Below are positions 22,601-37,600 of a stretch of DNA of 64,000 bases, piece after piece; within the stretch, counting starts at the first letter, position 1, and every line of letters starts with the position of its first letter. Location: positions 194,949-258,948 of the forward strand of contig QEOQ01000191.1 of NCBI GenBank assembly GCA_010279815.1, in the 5' to 3' direction. The notes beneath the pieces were generated by a model. That model was given only the letters and a program-made list of their open reading frames with translations, made no database searches and was not told where the DNA came from. The stretch comes from Brachionus plicatilis. Lineage: Eukaryota; Rotifera; Eurotatoria; Ploima; Brachionidae. A program made the translations under genes and the position numbers.

Positions 22601-25600
22601 GGATTTTGAGATAATTTTGGTAAAATTTGGTAAAATTCAAAATTTTTTGAAAAAATGTCTTTTTTTTTCCAAAAATCGAAAATTTAAGACAATTTTTTTT
22701 TTCATAAATTGGTCAAAAAAATTGATATTTTTAAATTGTTATAAAAAAAGCTTTCTTAAATTTTCGATTTTTGGAAAAAAAAGACATTTTTTCAAAAAAT
22801 TTTGAATTTTACCAAATTTTACCAAAATTATCTCAAAATCCTTAAAATTTACGTAATTTTTCGTAAAATACTGTTTTCAAATCACCACTGTAAATAATTC
22901 AAATTTAAACTTAAGAATACTTCAAAGATGATAAAAATTAAGTAATTTATTTCGGCAGCGAAAAATAAAAAGAATTTAATTTATTTAATCTATCAAATAT
23001 TCAGGATGTATTTAAAATCTTTACCTAGAAATTTAATAAAAACAAAATGAATTAAAAAAAAATGTTGGTTGATTAATTTTTTTAAATTAGATCGATCCTT
23101 TGGAAAAAGAGGCTGAAATTGTGAAAGAAATGTACGAGCTGATCGAAGAGTACAAGGTGCCATGTCCGCCCGAAGACTTGGTTGTCTACAATACCCTTTT
23201 CAACACAATACAGCTAAGTCGCAACGCAATAGACAAAGCATTGACCGAAAAAGACTCGAACATAGCCAAATTTTGTTCCACATTGGACAAGGACATATCT
23301 TCATTGACTGACGAATGTCGCCAAATAAAACTCCAGGCCCAATCGCCAAGCATCTTGGATCCCGAGGCCGACAAAGAAACAACCAAAAGTCTCCTAGCTA
23401 AATTGATATCAGAAATCGAAGTTCTACAGCGAACTGCTCAAACCTACAAAATCTATCAGAAAAATTTCAAAGTAGAGGTGACAAAATTTGACGAGCTCGA
23501 GGAAACAATTGGTGAAATAAAGCTCAAAGAACTGCTGTGGAATTCAATAGACGAATGGGACAATTATTTCAATGAATGGAAAGAAATGGACTTTGAAAAA
23601 ATAGAACCCGGAAGTTTGACTCAAACAGTGAATGTTTACGGCAAGAATGTGTATCAAATTGAAAAGGGCCTACCGCCAAACAACCTAGTGCCATTGCTGA
23701 AGCAGCGCGTTGAGGATATGCGCAACAAAATGCCCATGATAACCGACCTGAGAAATCAATTTCTTAAAAGTCGTCACTGGGACGTAATTCACGAAGTGAT
23801 CGGCTTCAAGCCGACCAAAGAAGCACCGCTCAATTTGGGCAAGCTGCTTGAAATAAACGCGTTTGATCATGCGGAAAAAATCCAAGAAATAAGTGGTCAA
23901 GCGAGCAGTGAGGCCAGTTTGGAGACAATACTGAAAAAAGTCGAAGACTCATGGAAGTCGCTTGATTTTGTTGTTTTGCCACACAAAGACACCAAAGATG
24001 TGTTCATTCTGGGTGGCACAGATGAAATTCAGCAAAATTTAGACGACAGCATAATAAATGTGTCCACAATTGCCAGCTCTAGACACGTTGGGCCCATTAA
24101 ACCAAGGGTGGACGATTGGCAACGAAGCTTGGAACTATTCACAAAGACACTGGACGCCTGGCTGGTCTGTCAACGCGGTTGGCTGTATCTGGAGAGCATA
24201 TTCTCGGCACCTGACATTGTCAAACAATTGCCCGCTGAGGCAAGAATGTTTTCCAATGTGGACAAATCATGGAAGGACATCATGAGAAAAGTGAACAAAA
24301 TACCACTGGCCATTCGCGCCGGAACTCAGCCAGGCTTGTTGGAGACCTTCCAGAACAATAATTCTCTGTTGGATCAAATAATGAAATGTCTAGAGGCATA
24401 TCTGGAGAGTAAACGTGTTGTGTTCGCACGTTTTTACTTTTTGTCTAATGACGAGCTCTTGGAAATATTGGCACAGACTCGAAATCCACACGCTGTCCAG
24501 CCTCATTTGAGAAAGTGTTTTGATGCTATTAACAAGCTTGAATTTGCTGGCGGCACTGGTCAACCAGGGCAAGATGAAGCTGCCGCAGCCACAATTAGCA
24601 ATGACATATTAGCTATGCTATCGCCTGAGGGAGAACGCGTGTCACTTGGCCGCAGCTTAAAGGCTAGAGGTAATTTTTTTTTTTTTTCTTCTGAGTCCAA
24701 AAACATGTTCATAATTTTAATTAGTGTTATTTTTTTTATTTTTTTTTCTTAATTTTTTAATCTTTGCCAAGCTGGAGTTCAGATCAGATAAACAAAAAAT
24801 CAAGAAAAAATAAAATAAAAGTAAAATAAGTTGGTTTAATTTTTTGTGGTTGAATTACAAAATATATCCAATGTTGAAATAACTTTGAAAAAGTGCCATG
24901 TATCAAATATTTTTTTTCAGTTTCGAATAAAAAAATAATTTTGAAATAAGTCTGTGAATGCAGAATGGTGCAGCATTTTAAGTTGCATCAACTATAAAAG
25001 TCTGCTAATGATGTGCAAAATCTCAGCAAAATGCCTTACGATCGATTGTATTGAAATTTAATTTCTGCTAAACTCTGCAAATTTAGCAGACCCTGATATT
25101 TGATACAACTTTGAATGTTGCACTAAGTTGCATTTACAGAATTAAGTTTAAACATTTAGAAAAAAAGTTATTTAATTTTTGGGCCTATTGCGTTATGTGA
25201 TCACTGGTTCACATAAAAGGTGAACCAACTTACCCAACCTAAATAGGTGATCAGTTGTGTTCACTTTTTAGGTGAACCAAAAATATGTGTACTAATTAAT
25301 TAAAATTTTTTTCAAAATGATCACCTAAAATAAAAAGTGATCACCTAAAATGATACTTACCAAAAAAATTATGACAAAGTAAATAAAAATTTGATTTTTC
25401 AAAATTTAGCAAAATGTGTAATAGTAAATCAAATACTCGTTATTACACTTCTAGAGAAGATATAAATTGAGAAATTAGATGAAATTTTGAAAAATGTCAA
25501 AATATCTGATGTTAAGCGTCAGGTTTTAACTATTGAAAAAAAAACTTATGAGAATAAATTTTCTTCATCTACAGAAGAAATTGTAAAAATAACTTTAAAT

Positions 25601-28600
25601 AACAAAAAAGATCCTATAAAATGTGATTTTAGTGGAAATTATTTTGAAAAAAATGGTCTCAAGAGACACATTACTGTCAAGCATAAGAATCAATAAAAAA
25701 AAATTTTTTTGGCTCACTTATTTTTTTTTACATGATTAATAATTTTCTCATCTATTTTTTTTTTGGCTCACCTATTATTTTTTTGGCTCACCTATAGTTC
25801 AAAAAAATTAAAAAATAAATTTTGATTTTCGAAATAATTTTTTTTGTACACATATTTTTGGTTCACCTAAAAAGTGAACCAGTGATCACATAACGCAATA
25901 GACCCTAATTTTTTTACATTATTTTCTGTTCTTTTTATCATTTTTTACTGAATTTCACAAAACCCACGGTAGGTGAAACAGGAGAATTTTTCACTATGTT
26001 TCATCTGCAGAACAAATATTAGACCATTAGAACAAAAGATATGCAATTTTTTTCTTTTTATGCTGGAAGTTTGTATGAAATTTCACAGTGTCGTTTAAAA
26101 AATGTTCAAGTCAACTCGTTTGATCTGGCTTTATATTTATTCTTAAAAAAATAGTCCTTTGACTTGAATTTTTTTTATGCTTGAGATCAAATCACTAGAC
26201 TTAAAAATAAAGCAATTTTTAACCGTTCCATGTAGTTATCAAGGTAACCAAATTAGCTTTTTGCGGTTCAATGTAGTAATTGAGCGGCCACTTTTAAACA
26301 AAAGTCTTTCAAATGACTTTTTTTTCAGAAATAAAAATGCCAGGTCAAGTCTAGTGACTTGAATTTGACTTTATGACTTTTAAACAACTATGAAAAAATT
26401 AATTAAATATTTTTATGTAAAAAAAACACAAATTAGTAAATAAAAAATGTTCAAATAAAATTTCTTTTTATATTTTTTATATTTGAGTAGATTTAAAAAA
26501 AAATCGAAAAAAATAAATTTTTCCTTCCGTTTCAAGTAGAAATAAAATTATTAAAAAAAATTTTTTTGCCGTCCCAAGCAGAAATAAAAAATTAAAAAAA
26601 ATCCAAAAAATTTTTTATCAATTCGAATCAGATACAGTAATGCTATGATAAGCAGTTTTTACGAAATTTTACGTGATTTTACGAAAATTTTATTTAATTT
26701 TGGTAAATATAAAAAGGGCCAAAAAAAAATGAAAAAATGGCGATTTTTAGGAATTTTAAAAAATTAAAATTAAAATTGAAAAAAAAATTACGAAATTTTA
26801 CATAAATTTTTATTATAAAAAATAGGCAAAATGGTAAATTTTAGTAAAAAAACGAGAAAAAAAAATCGGGAAAAATAGTAAATTTTGAATTAAATTAGTT
26901 TAATTTTTTATGAAAAAATATTTACATTTAAATGTAAAAGATATATTGGTCACTTAAAAAAAGGTATTATTTAATAAAAAAGATAATCATTTTATATTCC
27001 TTTAATAGTTATTAATTCTTAGGTAAATAAAATAGTCATTGAGAAAAACAGTGACTGGTGGATCATTAATAATTGCATTATAGTTGTGTTTTTTTTTCCC
27101 GATTTTTTTTCTCGTTTTTTTACTAAAATTTACCATTTTTTCCGTTTGTAATATTTCTGAGTCTGCTGGTAGGCTTTTACTCTCCATTCAGACTTCCCAA
27201 GTCCCGTTTTGGACTCGAGGGTTTCGGATCAAACACAACAAGGTTTTTTAAATAACTTTATTGGGACACGAGGTCCAAATCCAAAACAAAAAATATAACT
27301 AAAGTAAATAGTATTGACAAAAACTAAACTTTAACTAAAAACTGAAAAACATATATAAAAAAACCAAAACAACAATTTGAGCAAAACTGACTTGCTTTTT
27401 TCTTGGACGTCTACATGTTATTTTTTCAATAAAAATTTACGCAAAATTACGTTAAAATTTCGTAATTTTTTTTTTCATTTTTCATTTTAACTTTCTAAAA
27501 ATAAAGAGGTAAAAAAATAAAAAAACTTATTTACAGCTAAATTACGTTTTCTAATATTGTTTATTTTCAGATAATTTATCTCAAAATAAATTCACTCTTT
27601 TCTAATTCCAATCAGATATTAAAAAAAAATTAAAAAAAAACTTTAAAAAGGAAATGTGGAAGAATGGCTTGGCAAAGTGGAAGAAGCAATGTTCTCCAAC
27701 CTAAAGCGCATAATGAAGCAATCTCTCGGCGACTTTGAGAGTTCGGTGCGCGAAGAGTGGCTAAGCCGGTGGCCGTCCCAAATAGTGCTGACCGTGTCGC
27801 AGACCATGTGGTGTCGCGACCTCACCAAAATCCTCGAGTCCTCTGACCTACCCGCTCTTGAACAATTCGAAAAAAAGTCCTTCCAAGACCTGAACAAACT
27901 AGCGCAACTTGTGCGCCAAGAACTGCCCGAGCTCCTTCGCATGTCCCTAGTCTCACTAATCACCATAGACGTGCACGCCAGAGACATAGTCACCGAACTG
28001 GTCAAACTAAAAGTCCAAGACGACTCCAACTTCGAGTGGCTCAAACAACTCCGCTACTACTGGGACACCGAAATCGACAACTCAGTGGTCCGCATGTCCA
28101 ACTCTCTCTACACATACGGCTACGAGTATTTAGGCGCCGGCACCCGTCTAGTCATCACCCCTCTCACCGACCGATGCTACCTCTGTCTAATGGGCGCTCT
28201 CCAACTAGACCTGGGCGGCGCTCCAGCCGGTCCCGCCGGCACCGGCAAGACCGAGACCACCAAAGACCTGGCCAAGTCCTTGGCCAAACAATGCGTGGTC
28301 TTCAACTGCTCGGACGGCCTCGACTACAAAATGATGGGCCGCTTTTTCAGCGGTCTGGCCCAATCGGGCGCCTGGTGCTGCTTCGACGAGTTCAACCGCA
28401 TCGACATCGAAGTCCTGTCCGTCATAGCCCAACAACTGATCACCATCAAGAACGCCAAGGCGGCCAAACTTTCCCGCTTCATATTCGAGGGCCGCGAAAT
28501 AAAGCTAGTGATGTCATGTGCCGCCTTTATCACCATGAACCCGGGCTATGCGGGCCGCACCGAACTGCCCGACAATCTCAAGGCCCTCTTCCGGCCCATA

Positions 28601-31600
28601 TCCATGATGGTGCCCGACTACAAACTAATCGCCGAGGTCATCCTCTACTCCGAGGGCTTCGAAAACTCAAAAATTCTCGCCCAAAAAATGGTCCAAATGT
28701 ACAAGCTGTGCTCCGAACAGTTAAGTCAACAGGATCATTACGATTTTGGCATGAGAGCTGTCAAGTCTGTGCTGGTGATGGCCGGAAAGTTAAAACGCGA
28801 AAATCCTTTCATCAACGAAGACTTGGTCTTGATACGCGCCCTCCGCGATTCAAATTTACCTAAATTTTTGACTGATGATGCTTTTTTATTCCAAGCGATT
28901 ATACAAGACTTATTTCCGGGCGTAGTACTGCCCGAACACGACTATGGCGAGTTCATGAGCACCATTATCGATGTACAACGTAATCACGGTCTTCAACCCG
29001 AGCCGGCCCAAGTCAAAAAAGTAATTCAATTTTACGAAACAATGCTGGTCAGACACGGCGTCATGCTAGTCGGTCCGGCCGCCGGCGGCAAGACCACTGT
29101 CTACAAAATACTCGCCGACACTCTCCAAAAACTCTACCAAAATCAACTCGACCACTATTTCTACAAACCCGTTCACATTCACGTCCTCAATCCAAAAAGC
29201 ATCAGCATGGGCGAACTATACGGCGAATACAATCTGCTCACTATGGAATGGAAAGACGGTCTAATGGCTCTAACAGTCAGACGTTGTGTCAAAGACACCA
29301 CTGATCATCACCAATGGGTTGTCTGTGACGGCCCAGTGGACGCTCTCTGGATCGAAAACATGAACACAGTCCTTGACGACAACAAAATGCTCTGTTTGGC
29401 AAACAGTGAACGCATCAAATTCACACCATTCATGCACATGGTATTCGAGGTCCAAGACTTGGCAGTGGCAAGTCCGGCAACAGTGAGCCGATGCGGCATG
29501 GTCTACATAGACTCAACCGAGCTCGGCTGGATGCCTTATGTTAAAACATGGATGGCAAAATTAGACCAAACTTTCACTGAACACCTAATGCCTTTATTCG
29601 ATACCTACATAAACGATGGTCTTGCTTTTGTCAACAAAAAATGCACACAGACCATGAAACAAGTTGACTTAGCCAAAGTTAGCACTCTATGTTCACTGCT
29701 GGACAGTCTATTCGGCGACATTGAACCCAAGCTGGACGATGCCAAGCTCAAGGCGGCACTCACCACCATTTTTGTCTTCTGCTATGTATGGTCAATTGGC
29801 GGCAATTTACGCTCAAGCGACTGGGACGCCTTTGACACGTTTGTGCGCGCTCAATTCGACGAGAACGCTGATGCCAAGCTCTCGTCCGGCGGCGATTTAT
29901 TCAGCTATTATGTGGACGTGCAGTACCGTCGCATGGATCTTTGGGAAAAAGTGGTTCCCAAGTTTGTGTACGACGCGGCCACACCGTACTTTGACATGCT
30001 GGTGCCGACCATTGACTCGGTGCGCTACGGCTACTTGATGCAAAAATTGTTGTCAGTGGGCCGGTCGGTTTTGTTAACGGGCGAGACGGGCGTGGGAAAG
30101 TCGGTGATAGCACGGGCGCTTCTCTTGGACATGGCAGACAAATCTGAGTACATAGCCGTGTTTTTAAATTTTTCCGCGCAAACTAGTTCCAAGCGGACCC
30201 AGGAGATGATCGAGGCAAAATTGGAAAAAAGGCGCAAAAATGTTCTCGGTGCGCCAAAAAATAAACGCATGATCATTTTTATTGACGATCTTAACATGCC
30301 CAAGCTGGACACGTACGGCTCACAGCCGCCCATCGAGCTCCTGCGTCAGTTCCAGGACTTTGGCGGTTTTTATAACCGCGTTGATGCCGACATGCCATTC
30401 ACCGAGCTCAAGGACATGACCCTGGCGGCCGCGTGTGCGCCCCCCGGTGGCGGACGCAACCCAATTTCGTTGCGGCTAATCAGACACTTTTGTATGTTCA
30501 GCATACCCGCGCCCAACGACTTCAGCCTCAAGCACATTTTCAAGTCGATTACGAACGGCTTCTTTGGCGATTTTAATGCTAATGTGAAGGCCTGTGCCGA
30601 TTTGATTGTGGACTCGGCCGTCGAGATATATGGACGCATGAGCTCGGAGTTGTTGCCAACGCCCGCTAAGTCACATTATGTGTTCAATTTGAGGGATTTG
30701 TCCAAGTGTGTGCAGGGCGTGCTCCAGGTTAAGTCAGAGTCGGTGTCTGACAAGGACTCGGTGGCCAGGCTTTTTTATCACGAGGCTCAGCGCGTCTTCC
30801 ACGATAGATTGATAAACGAGGAGGACAAGAGCTATTTTAACACTATTTTGGCCGAAATGGCCGCCAAATACTTCTCGCAGCAAATTGAGCCGGCTCATTT
30901 TGTCCAAAAGCCAATTATTTTTGGAGATTTTATGAAAATGGGCGCCGATTTGTCCGAGAGATTGTACGAGGAAATTGCTGATTATGACAAGATGAAGAGC
31001 ATTTTTCAAGATGTAAGTATTAGTTGGTACTTTTAAAGTCTAGGCCAGGGTTATTAATAGAACAACAAAAATTTGAAAAAAAAAATTTTACATTTTTTGT
31101 ACATTTCTAAATTTCATCATAAACAGTGTTGACTAATTTTTAAATTTAAATAAAAAATTTTAAATTTTATATTTTATCTAAATTTAATTATAAACAGTGT
31201 TGATTTGCCTTTAAAATTAAAAAAAAATATTTTTAAATTTAGTATTTTATCTAAATTTTATTTTCAACAGTCTTGACTAATTTTTAAATTTAAAAAAAAA
31301 ATATTTTTTTTAATTTTAAAGGCAAATCAACACTGTTTATAATTAAATTTAGATAAAATATAAAATTTAAAAATTAGTCAACACTGTTTATGATGAAATT
31401 TAGAAATGTATAAGCTTTATAATATTAAAATATTTAATTTTTTTTTGATACTCTAAAATCTAGTCCAGGGTTTTTAATTAAATAACAAAAATTTTTATAA
31501 ATATTATTTTAAAACAAAAATATATTTTTTTCAATTTCAAAGTAACGTAATTATCCGAATTCACTTTCATGTCATTAAATTTTTTAGTGACATGTCACTA

Positions 31601-34600
31601 TAAAATCTTTACATGTTATAACAACGTGTCACTTCAATTTTTAATTTTTTTATGAGATCTCAGACCATTTTTTTGTTAGAGTAAAAGTTAAATTTGGACT
31701 TTATTTTTAGAAAATATCCCATAATCAGAGTATTTTCTAGCAAATTAAATTTTAATTGTTATAACAAAGAAACGATGTAATCAACTCTAAAAGAAAAAAG
31801 GTTGGATTTGGGCTTTACTCTTAGAGTCGTAAACACGAGTTTACGGTATATGATTCTATTATGTCAATTTTTTTGTCCACTATAATTTTGACCACGTATT
31901 TCGTGACCAGTGTTGGTCACATATTGCGTTATCAATTGGTCTAAAAAAATACTAAATTTTCACATTTCCAATATGTCTGGTTACATAGCTTGTAGGAATC
32001 TATGAATCGAATTTTTGAGTTTTGATGTGAAAGCTTTAGACTGGAACCTTATTCTAAATTTTAATGATGAAATCGAATCGGGTTTTTGGACTCAAATTGA
32101 AACTTGAATAAATAAAAAATTTTAAAAGACTATTAAAAAGTAGAATATTCGAATAAAATCTTGAATATAAGATAAATTTGAATTTATATTTGATTTATTT
32201 TATTTTTGAAATTAAATTCGAAAACTATCTTTTTTTAAAAATAAAAATTCGAACTTAACTTTAATTTAAAAACACTATGAATTTTAAATAAATTCAACTA
32301 ATAATCTAAAAGTATTAAAATTTGAATAGAATATTTGAAAAATTAAGCATTTGAAAATTTAGTTTTTGTCCTCTTGTAGCGATGGTTAAATCAGAACAGC
32401 TATATTTTGGTACCTGGTAAGATGGCTGGGACTATTGTAATCCAGTAAATGTAAGAAGAGTTGTGTTGACTGGTGAAAATCTGACACATTTTTAGTATCC
32501 GAATCGAATTGAAATTAGAGTATTTAATTATTTAATTTATTTAATGAATTCTTTTTTAATTAATTTTTTTTGATTAATTTTTATTTTCAAATATTAATTC
32601 AAATATTTTAGAGATTCAATTTTTAATTTAAATAAATTAATTTTCAAGTATATTATTCAAAAATATTTTCATTAAAAAAAATTAATATCAAATCTAATTT
32701 TCATTCCAAATGCTACTTATTCGAATTCATCACTACTAAATTTAAAATTTATTTTTTTTTTTTTTAAATTTAAATTGCTGAATTTTTGAATATCCTGATT
32801 TATTTTATAATTTTCAAAATCAAGCCAAATTTAATTTTTTTTCAATTAAAATTTTCGACAAAAATTTTTGATATATTTTTATTTCTAAATAAAATTGATT
32901 TTTTTTTCATAGTACCAAGAAGACTATAATCTACAATACAATAAAGATGTTAAAATGGTATTTTTTATGGATGCAATGGAGCACATCGCTCGAATAAGTC
33001 GCATGATTCGTCAGGATAGAGGCAACGCATTGTTAGTCGGAGTTGGTGGTACCGGAAAACAATCTCTAACTCGGCTAGCATCGCACATCTGCGGCTACAA
33101 ATGTTTTCAAATAGAATTGTCACGTGGCTACAACTACAACTCATTTCATGACGACTTAAAAAAATTGTACGAACAAGCCGGAGTTAAAAACGAAAATACT
33201 GTTTTCTTATTTACTGATACACAGATAGTGTTGGAAGAATTTCTCGAGGACATAAATAATATACTGAATAGTGGAGAGGTGCCAAACTTGTTCGAAGCCG
33301 ATGAGTATGAGCGTATGGTTGTGGGCGCTCGACCAGCTGCCAAAGATGCTGGCATTCCCGAAGGTGACCGAGATGCCATATTCAACTTTTTCATCAACCA
33401 AGTCCGCAAGAACCTGCATGTAGTGTTGTGCATGAGTCCGGTAGGCGACGCGTTCAGATCTCGCTGCCGCATGTTCCCCTCTTTGGTCAATTGTTGCACT
33501 ATTGACTGGTTTACCGAGTGGCCCAGTGATGCTTTGTTGTCCGTGGCAAGTTCTGCTTTCTCTAAAGTCGAGTGGCCAAATGGACAAGAGTACTTGGTCG
33601 ATGCCTTATCAAACATGTGTGTCGAAATTCATACAAGTGTGTCTGCCATGGCAAAGCGTTTCTACGAAGAACTTAGAAGATATTACTACACAACTCCAAC
33701 CTCTTATCTAGAATTGATTAATTTGTATTTGAAAATGTTAAGCGACAAAAAAAAGTAAGTTATTTTTTTTTAAAATTTATTCAAAAATAAATTGGGCCAA
33801 TATATTTTAGTGGTTTTATACTCTAATAATAATAATATGATTTTATTTAGAAAAATTTTAAAAAATTTTAAAATTCTTAAGTAAAATTTTGTAATTTAAA
33901 ATATTACAATTTAAGCAATTTGAAAAAAAAATAAGAAAAAAACTCGTTTTCATTTCTCTTTACTTGAATGTTCCATGTGGCAAGTTTTTTTTTTTTCTGT
34001 GTAAAGATTTAATTTCAAGAATAAAAAGAAAAAAGGAAAATTTTAATAAATTTTATACTTGAAATTATTTTTTAAAAAGTTAAATAGAAAAACTCTTATA
34101 ACTTTGTAATTTTCGTATATCTTAAAATTTTTCAATAAGCCAAAAAGTATAAAAATAACCAAAAAAGAAATGGATTTATTAATAAAAAAATCAACAGGTT
34201 TTATTAAATTTTGGAAACTCCAATTTTAAGAGAATTATCGAACAGATTTTCTTAAATTTTTAATAGCTAGATTAAATTTAAAAATTAAAAAATCATGAAA
34301 ACCTTTTTTCGAAAATAATTTCTTATAAAGATCACTACAATTTGACATTAAAGCATTAATTTTCGCTTTTAAAATTAAATTAGATTTTTAAATTTTTGAA
34401 AATTCCATCTAAAAATAATAAAAATTTTTTTAATAAATAATAAAAAATAATTTCTTTTAAAGTATATGGCAATATTTTCGAGTCATAACGATTAAGTGAA
34501 CAATTGATCACCAAATCGTTAGCCATATTCAGATTATTTTGTTATTATATTAAAGAAGAATTTAACATTAAAGCATGCAATTTTGGATTCAAATATCAAA

Positions 34601-37600
34601 ATAATAAAAAATTTATGAAATTTTAATTTTTTTATTTTAAAAAAATGTAAACATTATGTGATCATTTTTTTTTTGTGAACATAAATTATCACATTTTTAG
34701 TGATCACTAGATAAAATGTGAACACAAGATAAAATTCAAGATGTCTCTCTTTATTAAATCAGATCATTAGCTAGTTTTTCTTCAAATTAAATTCTTTGAG
34801 CAATAAGAAAAAAAAATTCAAGAAATCAGTTTTATAATTCTCTAAAAATTTTTGTATCTAATATTTAATAAAACTTTTTGGTTATTTTGTTAATAAAACC
34901 ATATATTTTTTGGGTTTTTTTTTTTAATTTTTGGTTTATTGAAAAATGTTAAACAGAAAAAAAAATTTTGCATGGAAGATTTGAGTTAAGAGAAATTGAC
35001 AAGAAGTACTCTGTCAAATTCTAAAAACTCAGGTAATAAACAGTGCCGATTTGACAAGTGGATTATGTAAATTTACATAGAATTACGTAAAATTGGTGAA
35101 AATGAAAAGGCCAAAAAAAAAACTCAATTTTTTTAATTTTTTATTATTTTCTAATAAATTTTAAAAAAAGGAGTTTCTATTTATTTGATTAAATTTTACC
35201 AAGCATTACTTTTTTTTACTAATTTTTAGGTAAAAAAAGGTAAATATGGTTAAATAAAATATTTTTTGAAAGAAAATTTACAAATTTTTATTTTTCCTAA
35301 TAAACTAGCAGTCCGACCATCCGCCATTTTTGTCCAACACTATATCAATTGCCTACAAAACAAAAAATAACACAAATTTAATTTATTAAATTTTAAGAAT
35401 TTTTAGAAACAACATACGGAAATAAATATTCCGCCAAAATATCTATTTACAAAAATTGATCCATATTTTCTTTAAATACCTTTGTAATTTAGAAATGATA
35501 ACAAAAGATCAAAATTATTTTAAGAAATAAAATATACTGCGAATTCTGTAATTCCTTGACGAGATATCCCGCCTCAGAATTTATTAAGAAATAATAAAAA
35601 ATTCAAAAAATTGAGCTTTTTTTTGGCCTTTTCATTTTTACCAATTTTTACGTAAAATTACCAGAAATCCACTTGTCAAATCGGCTCTGTAAACTCAAGT
35701 CAAAAAATAAAAAAGTGCATTAAAGATATTTCAATTTTTGAAATAAAAGATAACCGGAAAAACTATTAATCTTGCCATATTGAAGTAAAATAAATTGTTT
35801 TCAATAAAAAACATCATTCTTTTTTTAAAAGAAAAAATGGATTCATTTTTTTCTTAACTTGAAAAAAAAAAATTTTTTTTAAATTAACTTTCACCTAAAA
35901 TAGAAAATAAAATTATAAAATTTTTCCAGAGAGATAAACAACGCTCGGTCAAGAGTTGACAATGGCTTGAAAAAACTTCTGCAAACAAACCAAGTAGTGG
36001 ACTCAATGCAAATAGAATTGAAAGCATTGGAGCCCGAGCTGAAACAAAAATCTGAAGACACTGCTAAGCTTATGGAAAAGCTAGCCATCGATCAAGAAAA
36101 AGCTGATGCTGTGCGCAAAGTTGTCTTAGAAGATGAAGCTGTGGCCAAAGTGAAAGCCGAAGAGACAAAGGCCATAGCAGATGATGCCCAACGCGACTTA
36201 AATCTGGCCTTGCCAGCACTGGAAGCGGCCATCAAGGCACTGGACGCTTTGGACAAAAGCGACATCACTGAAATCAAACAGTTCAATAACCCGCCTGAGA
36301 TGGTGCAGACCGTAATGGAGGCAGTGTGCATTCTTTTAGGTGTCAAAGCAGACTGGGCACAGAGCAAAACTCTTCTGGGTGATCCAAACTTTTTGAAAAA
36401 TCTACTCGCCTTTGACAAAGATAGCATTCCGGATGCGCGCATCAAAAAACTAAAGCCCTACATTGACAACCCAAAATTTGTGGCTGAAGAAGTTGCCAAA
36501 GTAAGCAAGGCATGCAGGTCTTTGTGTATATGGGTCCGAGCCATAGACGTTTATGCCAAAGTGGCCAAAGAAGTGGAGCCCAAAAAGGCCCGACTTAAGC
36601 TTGCCAAAGACGAGTTAAATGTTGTTATGTCTGAGCTGAAAATAAAACAGGACAAACTGGCCGAAGTAGAGAACCAAATCAAAGAGCTGCAGTCACTGTA
36701 CGACCATTCAGTGAGTGAGAAAAAAAAGTTGGAACACAGCATTCAGCAGACTTCATCGCGTCTAAAGCGCGCCTCCAAATTGACCACGGCTTTGGCCGAC
36801 GAACAAGTCAGATGGAAAGAAAGCATTGAACAATTTGACAAAGAGCTTGAACACGTGGTCGGAAACGTGTTCATATCAGCTGCATGTGTGGCCTACTTTG
36901 GTGCTTTTCCGAGCAATTACCGCCAAGAATTGGTCAACAATTGGACCCAAGGATCAAAAGCATTAAATATACCCATATCAGAAAACACAAACATTATTCA
37001 AGTGTTGTCCCATCCATTCATGGTTCGCCAATGGAACACAGATGGTTTGCCAAGAGACGATTTTTCAACCGAAAATGCCATCTTGGTAACCAAGGGTCGC
37101 CGATGGCCATTGATGATTGATCCCCAGGAACAAGCCAACAGATGGATTAGAAATAAAGAGCGCGAAAATTCGCTCAAGATCATCAAGCTGTCAGACCCGG
37201 CATTTTTGCGCACTTTGGAAAATTGTGTGCGCATTGGCATGCCCATTCTGCTCGAGGATCTTGGCGAGCAAATTGATCCGGCCCTTGAGCCCATACTCCT
37301 AAAGCAAACATTCATTTCGGGTGGTAGACTGCTGATCCGTTTGGGAGACAGTGATGTTGACTATGACCAGAACTTCCGCTTCTACATGACCACCAAATTG
37401 TCCAATCCCCACTATCTTCCAGAAGTGTGCATCAAAGTGACTATAATTAACTTTAGTGTGACCAAATCGGGCCTCGAAGACCAAATTTTGAGCGATGTGG
37501 TCCGCTTGGAAAGGCCCGATTTGGAAGAGGAAAGAAATAAATTGATCACCAATATTAACAATGACAAAAATCAATTGAAATCCATTGAGGACAAAATTCT

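Noticed and set aside
22617..22805. 62-codon Phe/Lys-rich frame
   Set aside because: It reads through the two arms of a palindrome; the protein is mirror-like (FFSKNRKF ... [12 protein letters not shown]) and not a gene.
28036..28863. 275-codon frame overlapping DNAH6 exon 8 in another phase
   Set aside because: Arg/His/Pro-rich translation with no domain; it is the +2 reading of GC-rich dynein codons, and the dynein frame is highly conserved.
33146..33616. 156-codon reverse frame across DNAH6 exon 9
   Set aside because: Antisense shadow of the AAA4 coding sequence.
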